Assembly (NCBI GenBank): GCA_027886175.1
Contig: JAJNNQ010000031.1
Location: 3,744,501-3,808,500 of the forward strand
Length of the DNA: 64,000 nt
Reading direction: 5' to 3'
From: Phylloscopus collybita
Taxonomy: Eukaryota; Chordata; Aves; Passeriformes; Phylloscopidae
Shown one piece after another: positions 19,261 through 31,239 of the stretch. Each line of letters opens with the position of its first letter. Position 1 is the first letter of the stretch. Both the position numbers and the translations under genes were made by a program. Below the pieces are notes generated by a model. The model was not told where the DNA came from. It did no database searches and saw nothing but the letters and a program-made list of their open reading frames with translations.

Positions 19261-21229
19261 TTTGTGGAAGTTCCCTCGTGGGGTTTTGTAGTCACGTCCA
19301 TGTGCATTTTCCGGCTGTCCCCCCCCTCCTTCCCCGTCCCTGTGTGTGTGTGTCTCCCCCATATCTGCCCGTTTGTTTGTTTCTCAGAAGCTCTCCTGTG
19401 CTTTTAATCAGACAGTTTTCTGGAAAAAAAAAAATATTGAGGTCTTTGGTCGTAGCCACTTTTTTTCTCACCGAGAGAAGGTTTATTTATAACTGGATCC
19501 TGCTTACTGAGAAGTATTTAAGCCCTTTCAGGCAGAGCTGTCAAAATTTCCTGTGTTGTTTGCCTCTATTTGCAACATGTAAAAAGTAATATGCAGTTGC
19601 TGGTGTTGGAATAACCGGGGTAGTGCAGAAATCTCAAGTGACAAGTTTTCAGCTACACTATCTCCTGCCGACCAAACTGTCATTTTTTTTTTTTTTTCCA
19701 GAAACCACTTTTAAGATCCTAACAGGTTTGGTGGTGGTTTGTTGTTTTTTTTTTTTTCCCCCATCAGCAAATAGATTAAACGTGCTAAAGCAACTTCGAG
19801 AGGGGAAGAACAGTTTGAACAATGAGAAACGGGAGGGATGTCTTATTTTCCTGTAGCTGCTATGGCAGATTTCACTCATAAGGAGCACACTAACCGAGAT
19901 GTTACCAGTTGAACAGAGGCATGTGACACAGATTCCTGATTTTTTTCCCAGAAGATTTACAGAATTTACAAAAAGAGATTATCTCTACACCTTCCACCCT
20001 CCCAACCACCCCCATGACCCAAGCCATGGAGGATTTAGGCAGATTTACTTCAGTAAACACCTTTGGACACTTGGGGAAAAGTAGGAGTCTGTTTGCAAAA
20101 GCAGGCTTTTGTTAAGTGAGGTGCTGGATAATGCTTTACCAAGCAGCTGTGATATTAACCTACCCAGTAATGCTGGAAAGAGCCTTAACTCCTTCTGCAC
20201 TGCCCGGCCCAGGCCCTGCAGGTGCTGGGCCTGGAGTGGGGGGCTCTGGGGTGTTCGGGGCTGGGGGGGGGACAGGCGAGGAGGTGGCACTGCTGAAGCC
20301 ACAGCAGCCGCTCCGCCTGACACCTCTTCGACTTGGTGGCAGCTGAAGCTTTCGGGATCAATCCATCAGAGACAAGGGCTGGGGAGAGCTGGAGGCAGGG
20401 GCAGGAGAGGGCTGCTCCAGCAGGGAGGCTTTACCTGAGCCTGTGCCCGCTCTGCACCTACCCTCCCTCAGATGTAACATCACCCAAACCCTCTCTAGGA
20501 ACGTTCCCCAGCGCTGCTAAGGCAGCAAGGTCAATTTAGGATTCGCATTCGAGCAGCAGAATAGCTGAGAAGTTTCGCCGGCAAACCTGTTCGAGTGCTC
20601 CCAGGCTCCAAGGAGAGCCAACAGCTCTCTGGGAGCTTCTCATTCCCTAACTGAACTTTCTTTTTTGGCTGCTTTCTGCTCTTTTCTGAGCTGTTAGAAG
20701 CAGGAGCTAATAACTTATTTATTTTTGCTGGGCAGAAGAATAACTTTCCAGGTGTTTCTTTATTTTTAGCTGGAATCAGATTGCTTCATTTGAGGATTTT
20801 TGTTGTCGAGGGTTCTTTTTTCCCTTTTATTTTTTTTTTTTAAAGTGTAGGTGTCAATGCTAGAGCAGCCACAAATGTGTGAGAAAGCAAAGGGTATGAG
20901 ACATGACAGAATTAAAGGTGTTTGCTATGTTGTTACCCGTGTGTCAAGCTGCAAGCTCCCTTTGTCACAGCCTCCTGGAGGTTTGATAGTGCGGATCCGC
21001 TTCCCTTCCAAGTGATACAGCAGTTTCTGACTGGGGTGGAGGGGGTGTTTAATGGTGGCGTGGTTGTTGCTGTTGCTTTTGCCTCCCCAAGTGCTTTTGA
21101 GCACCTCCAGGTCGCGCACACCCCGTTCCTCCCACCTTGCAGGAGGGTGCTGTGCTCCCGAGCACCAGGACAGCAGCCACAGCGTTACAGGCTCTGGCAT
21201 GGAGCGCCGTTTGGCAGGAATGTCATCTG
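19261..21229. other. Intron 2, nothing assigned
   Basis: Unique sequence with T runs at 19682-19697 and 19745-19757 and a moderately GC-rich part at 20200-20440. Frames seen here lack domains or splice support. Confidence 0.45.
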
Positions 21230-21470
21230 CCAAATCATCCCATAATTACGTTTTATGTTATTTGTATGAATGACCAAGCATGCAGTATTCCTTTTGAAAT
21301 CAAAGGAAGGCTTAAAATGCGTTTTTGAATACTTTCAGACCATGGTCAGGTCACAGTTTGGGAGCTGAATTAAACTGATCTCATTTGTGATCTAATTGAG
21401 GTTGGCAACAACCTTCGCAGTAGCAATAACATACAAATACAAATCAAAGAGCAGAATTCAGCAAATCAGA
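21230..21470. promoter_or_regulatory. Candidate enhancer with TCF/LEF-like sites
   Basis: Unique AT-rich block with ATCAAAG words near 21299 and 21443, TAATTACG, TCTAATTGAGG and GAATTAAACTGATC. ATCAAAG is the TCF/LEF recognition type, so a WNT input is possible. Confidence 0.35.
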
Positions 21471-21839
21471 TCTTTTGCTTGAATCCTGCCTGGGAGTTAT
21501 TCTCCGACTGCCAACAGAGAAGTTAAACTTTGTCCTGCTTCTCAGCGGCAGTGCGAGCCTTGCATATTTTTCGGGTCTGACAGGAAAGTTGGGTCGGAGG
21601 GATGGGGACACAAAGGCGAGGAGGGAAGCTGGTGCCTCCTCGGACAGGAGCGAGGCACAGCGACTCGTCACGTATGTTTCTGGAGAGCCCAGTGGCAGAA
21701 GGCGTAGCGGGGGAATACGGTTAGCAAGGGCTGGGAAGAGGAATAGGTCGCCGCAAACAGATTATTCCGAGCGGAAAGTCGAGGCAGCTCCCTTATCTTT
21801 ACATCTATCGCTGCGGATTCCAGGAATGTAATTACCAGC

Positions 21840-22660
21840 GTGGTTGCGAATTGTTGACAAATTTCCCCGGCTCTGTCGGGAGCGGCTGTTGCGAGCGGCG
21901 GGGCTGCAGAGCCGCGGCCGGGCCGGCAGCGGCCCCGACCTGCGGGCGCTGTGCGGGCAGCGGGGCCCGGGGCGGAGCGGGGAGGCTCCCCCCGGGCAGG
22001 GCATCCCCGGCGGGCTCAGAGTTTCCACCCCCTCCCCACCGCCCTAAGCCGGGATGCTGTGGGTCGCATCCCCCGGGACCCCCCCCCCCCCCCCCTCCTC
22101 CGGAGCCCCCCGCACCCGCCCCGCAGGTGGGCGGCTCGGCAGGGCACGGACCGAGAGCCGCCGCCCCCGGGGAGCATCCCCTCCCTCCCTCCCTCCCTGC
22201 GCGCCCCCGGCAGCGCCGCGCTGCGCGGTGCGGAGCGGTGCGGAGCGGAGCGGGCTGGAGGCGCGCCCGCCGCGGCGCTGCGCTGGGGCGGGGGCGTGCG
22301 GAGCCGCCTGGGCTCCCCCTCCCCACCCCGCTCCGGGCTCGGGGCAGAGGTGTGAACCGCCTCTGTGGGGCGGGGGACGGGGCACACACCCCCGCGGTGC
22401 CGGCGCTGCCGAGAGAAGCGCTCCTGGCCGAGGTGCGAACCCCTCCCGGGATGCCGCTGCCGGGATGCTGAGCCCCCCCTTTGCACCCCCCCGGGCCCGG
22501 CCGGGCTCCCGCGGCGGCGCAGCCCCAAACTTCGTTCCCAGGAGGGAGGGAGCGGAGGGGAAGCGGCTCGGCGCTGCCTGCGCTCCTCCCGGCTCTGGGG
22601 TTTCAAGTGTGTCCTCAACTCCCCCCCATTCCCCACCCCTCCCCTCCTCCGGGTCATTAT
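21840..22660. promoter_or_regulatory. Large CpG island 10 kb into intron 2
   Basis: About 800 bp of very GC-rich, CpG-dense sequence, with C runs (22079-22096), a (CCCT)n run (22179-22197) and GGTGCGGAGC repeats (22227-22255). It is as strong an island as the one at exon 2 and is a good candidate alternative ZEB2 promoter or the start of a non-coding RNA. Long open frames on both strands are composition artefacts. Confidence 0.6.
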
Positions 22661-22799
22661 TTTCTTTGACTAAAACCTGTTTACTCGCCTCTTTGTTTTT
22701 TGACGTTAAACGAGTTTCCATCTCCTACTCCTGCGGATCTCTAAGAAATAGATAAACCATTATATTTCCCCCTTCCCCCCCCCTCTCCCGCTCGTATTT

Positions 22800-23159
22800 T
22801 AAAGCAGCGATCCTGACAGCAGTACTATTATTGCACTTTATGTTTTAGTGGATGTTTGCTGTTGCTAGTTACAGCAACACTTATCATAAGACAGCAAGAA
22901 AAGAGTAGTCCCTGGTAATTAAAGTAATGAAATATTCATTTACTCTACCTTTTCAGTAGTCTCACAAATTAGGCTGCTACATTTAATGCCTGCACTGCCT
23001 CTGTTTTTATTATAATGGCAGCTTTCGCATCTGCAATTAGGACTAATTCTGACAGTTACAATTTCTGAGGGATGGTAAACAGTGAACGAGATGTGCAGCA
23101 GTGGTATTACACGTGAAAAGCCCTTGTCTCTTTAACCTTGTTGTTTTTTTTTCTCGCAG
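22800..23159. promoter_or_regulatory. Candidate conserved block beside CpG island
   Basis: Unique AT-rich sequence with TAATTAAAGTAATGAAATATTC, CAATTAGGACTAATTC and GTTGCTAGTTACAGCAAC words. It has no simple repeats and lies directly downstream of the large island. Confidence 0.4.
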
Positions 23160-23295
23160 AGGTTACCTTTTCCCGATGGTGCAAAATCGACTTGACATAA
23201 CTGTTCATCAGTTTCAGGGTTTTCCCTGGAGGTATTTGCATCAAATCAGCCCAGTCAAGCTTCAAGTTGAAATTGGCAGCCCAGAAACTGACAGG
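23160..23295 (+). other. Possible cassette exon
   Basis: A pyrimidine-rich TTTTTTTTCTCGCAG precedes 23160, and a GACAGG|GTAGGG donor-like site follows 23295. One + frame is open across the segment, but it is not the frame reached from ZEB2 exon 2, which would hit a TAA within 14 codons. It would therefore be a leader or truncating exon, if used at all. Confidence 0.2.
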
Positions 23296-23329
23296 GTAGG
23301 GACTGGGAAAGAGACAGCTAAAGTGCAGG

Positions 23330-23835
23330 CAGCGAGCTGACAGCAGCGGCGGGCAGGCAGGGGGAGAGGGCTCAGCACCCGGGGCTGCCGCCCCCCGCTC
23401 CCCCCGGTCGCCCCCGGTCCCGGTCACCCCCGGGCCCCCCGGTGCCACCCGGAGCCGCCACCGAGGGGCCGAGTGCTGGGAGCCCGCCCCGGTGCCGCGG
23501 GGAGGCCGGGCTGTGGAGGGGGTGTGTGTCCAAACCCCCATAAATTGGTGGTGGTGGTGGTGGGGGGGGGGAAAAAAAGTGTTGGGGAAAAAAAGAGAGA
23601 AGTGCCGAGCTGAAGTTGCTGGCGCTAATTTGCTGCGGTTCTTTACGGGGCGATGTTTTGCACCAGGACTGTTAAGAGAAGTGATGGAGAAGGTTGTTAA
23701 TAGCAATGGAAACATATTTTGATCAGCTAAAAAAACAAAAACAAAAACAAAAACAAAAACAACAAAAAAAAAACCAACAAAAAAAACCCCCAACCAAACA
23801 AAAAAACCCCACAAAACAACAAACCAAAAAAAAAA
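23330..23835. repeat. GC-rich patch then A-rich simple repeats
   Basis: A small GC-rich stretch with CCCCGGT repeats (23385-23450) is followed by (GGT)n at 23546-23563 and a long A-rich tract with AAAAAC units (23728-23835). Confidence 0.75.
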
Positions 23836-25982
23836 AAATGCAGAGAGACGTTCATCTGCAAAGATAATTGCATTAGAATCAAAACAAACATTTCCTTGAA
23901 TGTGTTATTTCATTTATCCTCTGTCACGGGGAGGAGGGGGTCTCCAAGCAGGACAATGTGAAAATAAATTTTTAATAAATTTATTTGGACAAACTGGGAT
24001 CGTTCCCTGTGACACCCCTCCCACCCTGAAAGAATTTTACTTATTTGCAAATTATTCCAAAATCTGGTGTAGCGTGGAAGGGAGCAGCACACCAAGGAAC
24101 AGGCAACACCACCAAGAGCCATTCCCTCCTTAGAGGTGAAAAAGAGCAAAACTGTGTCACTTTCCTGAGGAGGAAAGCTGACAATACATCTCTTTTCCTC
24201 CCTAAATATATATCTCTGGTCTTTACCAGATGATTAAAAATCCCTCTCACTTTTCCTACCAGACTTGTGCTAAAGTAAGCCTTGCTTTCAAACAGTTTTT
24301 CAGCTGTGTGTGTGTGACAGGCATTGGCTGATCTGCTGATGCCCATTCGACAGGCACTGTTGAGCTAAAGTGGTGTGACGGCACAGTTTTGTTAAGCTGT
24401 GAACAAAGGGCTGGAGATGCCTCGCTGGCATCATCCATGTGCATATTGGCCTTGTCACAGTTTTGCTTGATTTAATGCTCTGTTTATTCCTAGATATTAG
24501 AACTTAAATTCCAAACAATATGTTTGCATATACTGCGCACAAACTTTTATTTTCAAAGCTTCTGCTCGCGAGCACCGCGGGTTCGTTCGCCCGCCCAACG
24601 CCCGCACGGCAAACTCTCGGAAAAACGTAGCTCCCGGAAAAAAAAAAAATAGGTGGCCGGTAGCCTCTTAACTGTTATCCAGTTAAAAAAAAATGGGATT
24701 TCAGTTTTAAAAAAAGTCTTAGAAGGGTAAAAGATTTATTTCTCCTTTGATCATTTGTTGAGAGTTGTTATTTATTTCAACAGTGGATTTTCTTATAAGC
24801 TCCTAAGGAGAGGTTGCCCCGTGTGCAGGCAGGGCGCGGGATGGACTTTTCCAGTGCCATGTCATCCCAGCAGCGTTGCTGGGATAAAAGCGGCATCTTG
24901 CAAGTACCTGTGAGCATAGTCAGGAGACTATTGACAGGCAGAAGGACAGCTGGGTTGGTGGAAGGGAGCAGGAAACCGGATTAAGATTAGAATATATATC
25001 TCTATGTTCATTAGGTGGCCACAACTCTGTATCTGAGCAGTTCATCAAGAGAAGACGTGAGCATGTGGAGCTATATTTAGGCTTGGTTCTCTTCTCTTAG
25101 AGATGCCGCAGGCTTTATCTGGAGAAAGTTTGGGGTTTTTTCCTCCCCTTCTTCGTCGCCTTTCTAAACTCCCTTCAGGTTTGCTGCAAGTGTTTGCTAA
25201 GAGATTAGTTAGGCAGCTTCCATGGCGGAGGTAGCCCTGGGAGGCAGCTTGTTGCTGGGAGGAATGCTCAGTAGGTCAGTGCATGAAGATAGAAGGAGCT
25301 GCCCAACTGAGGCCAGGGATCAGGTATTTTCCTCTTTGTCTCCTACCAGAGACAAAGTGCTTATGGAAAGGTTTGTGGTGAGACATCAAATCCCAGCAGG
25401 AGCACAGATGTTCCCACTTTTACAGGCTTACCAATGAACATTTCAGCTTAAACAAGTTTATGGACTAAAAGAGGTTGTTTTTTTTTTTTTTTTTCTTTCT
25501 CCTTAGTAGATGCAGCATCTTACTTGGACTGTGCAAAGATTTTATCACTTCAGCCACTCAGGGTCCTTTGGTCTGGGGCACGGGGCTTTCTTTACTCGAG
25601 GGCTGTGAGTAGGGATGGGAGAGAGGGAAGGAGGGGGCGGAGGGAGCGCTCAGCAAAATGAAAGTATTCCTTCTCCAAACAGTGCAGTCTAGAGCCTAAA
25701 TCTGAAATTGAATCTGCTGAGCAAAACCTGTACAATTTTTCTACCTGCCCTCAGTCTGCTTCCTTTCAGGGATGACAGTTTTACTAACTGAAATGAATGG
25801 GCTCTCTCGCTCCGGTACCTTTCCTCAGCGCACGTTTACATCGAGTGCTTCAAACACAGAGCTGGGTGATATATGTAGGGGGACAGCTTGCACAGAATAA
25901 GCTTTAATGGTTAATTTTTGTATAGCTTTATAAATGAAAGGGACTTAAACCTACTAGCAGTATAGATCACAAGACCTTATGT
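23836..25982. other. Intron 2, unique with one conserved-looking part
   Basis: No exon recognised. 24420-24620 looks conserved and contains the palindrome TGCTCGCGAGCA at 24563-24574. A T run lies at about 25478-25494. Confidence 0.45.
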
Positions 25983-26085
25983 GGTCTATTCTTCTCTAGA
26001 TGCACAAGAGATTTACGTGCCTAAGTCCCATAAGAGTTAATGGGAGTTACGCATGTAAATCTCTTCCACAGTGAGATAATAGACC
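25983..26085. mobile_element. Palindromic MITE-like relic
   Basis: Arms at 26008-26030 and 26041-26063 are inverted copies (19 of 23 bases) around a 10-base centre, and GGTCTATT (25983-25990) is mirrored by AATAGACC (26078-26085). The inner words CCTAAGTCCCAT and ATGGGAGTTACGC resemble the ancient palindromic amniote repeats with CCTAACTCCCAT arms. It is old and non-autonomous with no coding capacity. Confidence 0.65.
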
Positions 26086-27029
26086 CTTTTATGTATGGAT
26101 AGCTGGATTCTTACAAAAATCACCTACTGAACAGTAGACTTTATGTCTTGCCCTCTTAACAAATATTTATAAAGCGAGCAGGCCAGCAGATGAGACCAAG
26201 AGCCCCCCAAGTTGCCTCCAAATCACAGAGACCACTGTGCTCCCATGGAGACAGTCCTGGGTCTGCCTCGTCCCCGTCCTTCCTGGTCTCAGTGCACTGT
26301 GGGTGACATTGCTGGTCTGGTTGGGATGTGGTCTGACAGAGGCTGTTGTGGTGTCTCACTTCTTGGCAAGTCCTGCTTGGTGGAGCCTTCTTGCTCTGTG
26401 GATTGCACAGAAGATTGGGAGGGTGAGAGCTGCCCACCTCTCTTCTGCAAATGTCAGGGTGCACCTTCCCTGTGCCCCTGCCCCTCAATCCAGCTCTGCT
26501 GGAGGATTCACAGCCCCAAGGCGGGAGGTCCCCAGCAGGACAGTCCTGGGTGGGTGGTAGAGCACAGTGGTGGTGGCACTGTGTCCCAAAGCCCAGGTGC
26601 TGCCAGTGCTGCACATCTGCTCCCTTCCCGCTCCGGCGCGACCTCGCTCCCTGGGAAAGCCAGCAGGCTTTGCCTCCAATGGGAACGGTCTCGCGCTCCT
26701 CCGTGGGGATATATATATATATAACTTGGCCGATCTGTGTCTGCCAGCCATGAGTCAGATCGAGCTCTCTTCCCCCTGTAACATGTAGCTGGAGAGAGCC
26801 GGTGCCACAGCACACGCGTGTCAGGAACGATCCCCGCGTTTCGCGAGCCGCCGCTCTTTTTGCCATCATTGTTTCTTTCCATCACTCGCCCGCTCCTTCC
26901 CGATAGCGATCGGAGGGAGTTGGGCAAGCTGCAGACTTTGCCAGCCCTCAGCTCCCAGGCCTGGCAAAGCACATTCTGGGGGAAAAAAAAAAAACCCAAA
27001 ACAAAAACAACCAACCCAACAAAACCTCT
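26086..27029. other. Intron 2, nothing assigned
   Basis: GC-balanced sequence with a short (AT)n run at 26710-26722 and an A-rich run at 26981-27010. The minus-strand frame of about 237 codons has no domain, no splice support and simple composition, so it is not called a gene. Confidence 0.45.
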
Positions 27030-28250
27030 AACCCTTACACTGTGAGACTATCAGATTAAAGCCAAGGGTTTCTACCAGCGGCAGGATGGGAAAAGCCCAT
27101 TGTTTGTTGATTATCGTATCATCAGCCGCGGCTGATACGAGGATGCTCAAGGAAAACACACTTCGGTTACAGTTGATTTTCAGATTCCAAAATGGTGCTG
27201 CAAAGTCTGTGCATGCCTAATTATATTTTATGCTAGGCTGTGCAATACAAAATGTATGCTGCAGCAATCAGTGAGTTAACAGTATCAATCAATTTGTAAA
27301 CAGATGAAGTCACTCATTCCCAAACTGGTTTTCCAAAAACAATTACTAAATTACAATAGAAAAAAATTGTACAGTTACTGTATTTGTGTGCTGTGTTACA
27401 ATCAACATACCAGGGAAACAAAACAATTTAATGCAGAAAAATCATCATTCATCTATATTATAATTGCTTCTTTTTCACATCTACAGGGCGGTTAATTAAA
27501 ATTGTGATTAAATGCGGTCGCGCTGCCTAAGATGTCTTGCCCAAAACAGGTGGTACAGAATTTAAAAGTAAAAAAAATGTAATTAGCATTGGAAATTGAG
27601 AAATTGCCTGTAAGAATCAGTGTTAATTTCAGTCAGTGATGAGGTAATTTATAAATGAATGCAGTGGAGGCTGTGCAAATGCACAATTGCCTTCCTGCCT
27701 ATTCTTAGCATTCTCAGCATGCAGGTGAAAATGTTTTCAAAATATTGAGGTAATTTGAAAATCAATCCGTGCATTCCGTGTCTTTCTTCCTCCCCAGTCG
27801 CAGCAAACGCTGAATGAATGCTGCCAGAGATGGCACAGTGCATCACTTCTACACTTTTTGGGGAGTGATATTCCGTGTGTCGTGGCATCAGTTGGAGTTT
27901 AGCTACACCAAATGTTTGGCTAAGATCCTTTACAAAGGCCAAAAATGTCGATTGAAGTCCCCGGTAATCCCGAATGTCTTCAGCTCCGGTGTGTGTTTAA
28001 ACAACGTGGTATCAAAAAAAAAAAAAGTAACAGCAACCTGCAGCGAGTTGAAATAGTGCAGCAGAGATACCACGAAATAAAAGAGATGCTAATACGGCAC
28101 GGAAATCATAACGATTCCTCGTTTAAAATTAGTACAGCGCACTCGAAAAGCCTCGGTAGTACTGGTGCTTTCTGTAGGAACTCTCTTTTTCAACATGCAT
28201 TTCAAATTTCATCCTGCAACCATGAAAGAATTGTTAACTAGGTTATGCAT
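27030..28250. promoter_or_regulatory. Strong candidate conserved enhancer region
   Basis: More than 1 kb of unique, mostly AT-rich sequence almost free of simple repeats. Features include CGTATCA and TGATACG arms around TCAGCCGCGG (27115-27139), AGTATCAATCAATTTGTAAACAG-type ONECUT/FOX words near 27280-27302, and TTAATTAAAATTGTGATTAAA near 27491. This is the most conserved-looking stretch of the window. Confidence 0.5.
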
Positions 28251-30199
28251 ACAGAGATTTTCCCTGAGATGAACTTTGTTTATCGGCATTTTGGTGCTTT
28301 CTCCTGAACTTTCAGCTAGCAAATGAGAAATGCTAATTCCTAACAACAACAAAATAATACGACCTGCAGATACAAAAAGCTGGAGGCAAACCTGACAACA
28401 AACAGATATTAAAGATTTAAAATCTTCTTGACAGTCAAAAAAAAAAAAAAAAAAATCCAAGGCACACATTGCTGGAACTGACATTTCCATGATTTGAACA
28501 GTCCTCGTCCCCCTGCTCAACTCCACAGACAGCCCTGGCTTAGTTGTCCCCCCATCCATTTAAAAATAACTCAGACTTTCGATAACGTGGATTGCTGGGC
28601 TGGAATATGGAAAAGCAGTTGGAGTTTTTGAGCAGGGACTTACAGGTGTTGGTATCAGGTTGCTGTAAAACATGAGCACAGTGGCTTTTGAACAGAACAT
28701 GCTTTAATTAAAGCAAGCTGGTCTTCCTGCAGAAAGCCTGATCTACCCATGCAATTTAACTGTTGAAGCCCTTTCTATTAATTTTTCCTTGACATATAAT
28801 AATGAACTTTTCTTCTGGCTGACACTTGGTTTTTTTTTTTCTGGGTTTTTTTTTTTTGGCTTTTTTTTTTTTTTTTCCTTTTGATAAGTTCTGTGCACTT
28901 CAGAGGCAACTTCGATGCTATTTAATTTACTCTTACAAAAACCCCTGCAAAGGGATTAGGCCCATGAAGGGGCAAGGGGAAGGCCACACCATGCTGGTCC
29001 ATGCTGGACTGCTGGGAGGCTGCTAGGAGGCTGCAGCCAGGCTGGGCAGAGGATGAGGGTGGATATGTGGTGGGATGTTCTCCCAGCCTCGGCCCCGCGC
29101 TGGCCGGGCTGGGGAAGGTGAGTGCAGCATCAAGTGCTCTCCAGCAAGTCAATTAACCTCACCATGCTCATTTTCCCTGTCTATGAGACAGGGAAATACT
29201 GCTGAACTTATTCACAGGGCTTTTGCAGAGCTTAGCATCTCCAAAGCACTCTGCCATTCTGTGGGACTGAGGAAGAGCAAGTATCTTCCGTTGTTTCGTC
29301 AGAGGGCGAGCGGATGCCAAGGAATTTGTCTGAGAAAATTACAATTGTATATTCCTAAGAACCAGAATCTCTGAGTTTATTATACAACTGGTTATTCTAA
29401 TTTAGAGGATGATACTGCTTTTAACTGCCCCCCGCCCCCTTCCCCAGTTTTCTGCCACTGAATATAAAGAAGAGAAGGGTAATCACTGAAGCAATGATGA
29501 TTATTGACTGAAAGGTATTTTACAGTGTGAGCTCCGTTATGTGGAGCTTAACAAGCAGCTGCACTGGTGCATTTGAGCTCCTTATTTTGGTATAGGGGCT
29601 CTAAAAATACTTCAAAATCCCAGTGGACTTGCATAGGTGCAAGTCCTGACCCGACAACAGTTGATGGGGATACCTGGGTGACTCTGGGGGACACGGAACA
29701 GCAAAGTAGAGTTTGATGCCCACGGTTGGTTTTAGTGGAAAACTGCAGGATCAAGCTGGTTTGGAAATTCAGGCTCATCAAACCAAGCCCAAGTTTGGGC
29801 TTTTTCTTTTCTGTCTTGTGTGAACTCAAAGGAAAGCAGGAGCTCAGGTACTGCTCTGCTGTCATACGCCAGTCCTCAACCCCAGCCACATCTTTGGAGT
29901 TTTCTGGGCCTGTTCCCATGAGGAAAGACCAAATGCCATGAGAAACATGAGCAGGATTTGGCCCCGAACAGGCAGTGCTTACTACTGGATAAACTGAGCC
30001 ATGGCCATTGTAGTGGTGGGGGAGTGCAGTGAAGGAAAAGTAGCTTCGCGGATTCCTAAAATAGAAAGTAAACGTAAATATTTCTACTTTGCATGTCAGA
30101 TTTCAATCACTTCTCAAAACAACTGAGCTTCTTGATTTAATTAATTACGGCTTCTTCTTCTTCTTGTTTTTTGGTGGGGTTTTTTTTTGGTTTGGTTGT

Positions 30200-30234
<35 letters not shown>

Positions 30235-31239
30235 TGTGTGTCTTCAGAAAGAGCCAAATGAAAATATCGTCTTTGTTTCTCCTTTGGAACTACTGGAGCT
30301 TTCCTCGAGTTTTAACTCTTCCTCCACCCCAACACCCCCAGCCTTCGTTTTTTTTTTCTATGCTCGTCTTATCACTGCTGTCCCATGGCAAGCCCCAAAG
30401 CCTGGAACATTTTGTAACGACTATGTGACAAATTGTTGGGCTTTTATTCACGTTGGACATCTTTTGCCAGGACTGCTTGTTGTTTTTTCTGTTTGGCTGT
30501 GTCATGGGACCAAAGGTGGCTGCTTTTGTGCAGCATGTCAAATCTGGTTAACATGCAGCCATTTATCTTTAAAACCCACTCCTGCACAATGGCAGGGGTG
30601 TATTGGGCCACTTGTATGGGCTCCAAGCATCAAACATATATATATACATTTATATATATATATATATAAATACAAAATTTTTTCTGTGCCATCCTCTCTA
30701 TATGTGTGGATGCACCTCGGGTTGAGGCACTGCAGTGAGCAGGTCATGCAGCAGACAGGATGTTTCATAATTTTGGGAACCTTTTAGAGACAAATTGTAC
30801 AGGGCAAGTGTAGTGTAACTGAACTGCTGGTTGCCCAGTGAAGTGTAGAAAATCAGATACAGCACAGCCTGAAAGAATGAAACAAGAATTCATATCTATG
30901 TATGTACACGGTATTTTATAAACAATTCATATGCAGAGAAAACCGCATTTATTCTCTTTTGCTCTGCTTATATTTGAGGATTGAGCATGGGGTGTGTGTG
31001 TTTCTGTGCATGGTATATATTCATACAAATAATATGCCACGGGATATGGGAATAGTCGTATGTGTGATGCATTTATATGCATAAGTGGTAGGTTTGCAGG
31101 TTAATGCCTGCTTGACTCTCTGTGTGTGTGTGTAAATGATGGAAAGGTGCTCAGCACGATGAAAAGATGAATTATCCTAGAAATAAAATAAAATAGAAAA
31201 AAGCCCCAAACTTCCACAGCAAAGTTTGCCGTGGGTGTT
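28251..31239. other. Intron 2, mixed unique and simple sequence
   Basis: A run at 28438-28455, T-rich runs at 28831-28876, T run plus (GT)n at 30199-30240, and (AT)n at about 30637-30668. The rest is unique with no recognised exon. Short tandem CATGCTGG and GGAGGCTGC words occur at 28989-29031. Confidence 0.5.

Noticed and set aside
22016..22755. Open frames of more than 200 codons on both strands in the 22-kb island
   Set aside because: All frames are open because stop codons are rare in GC-rich DNA; no homology, start context or splice support.
26156..26869. 237-codon minus-strand frame
   Set aside because: No recognised domain, no paired splice sites, and several overlapping frames are equally open on the other strand.
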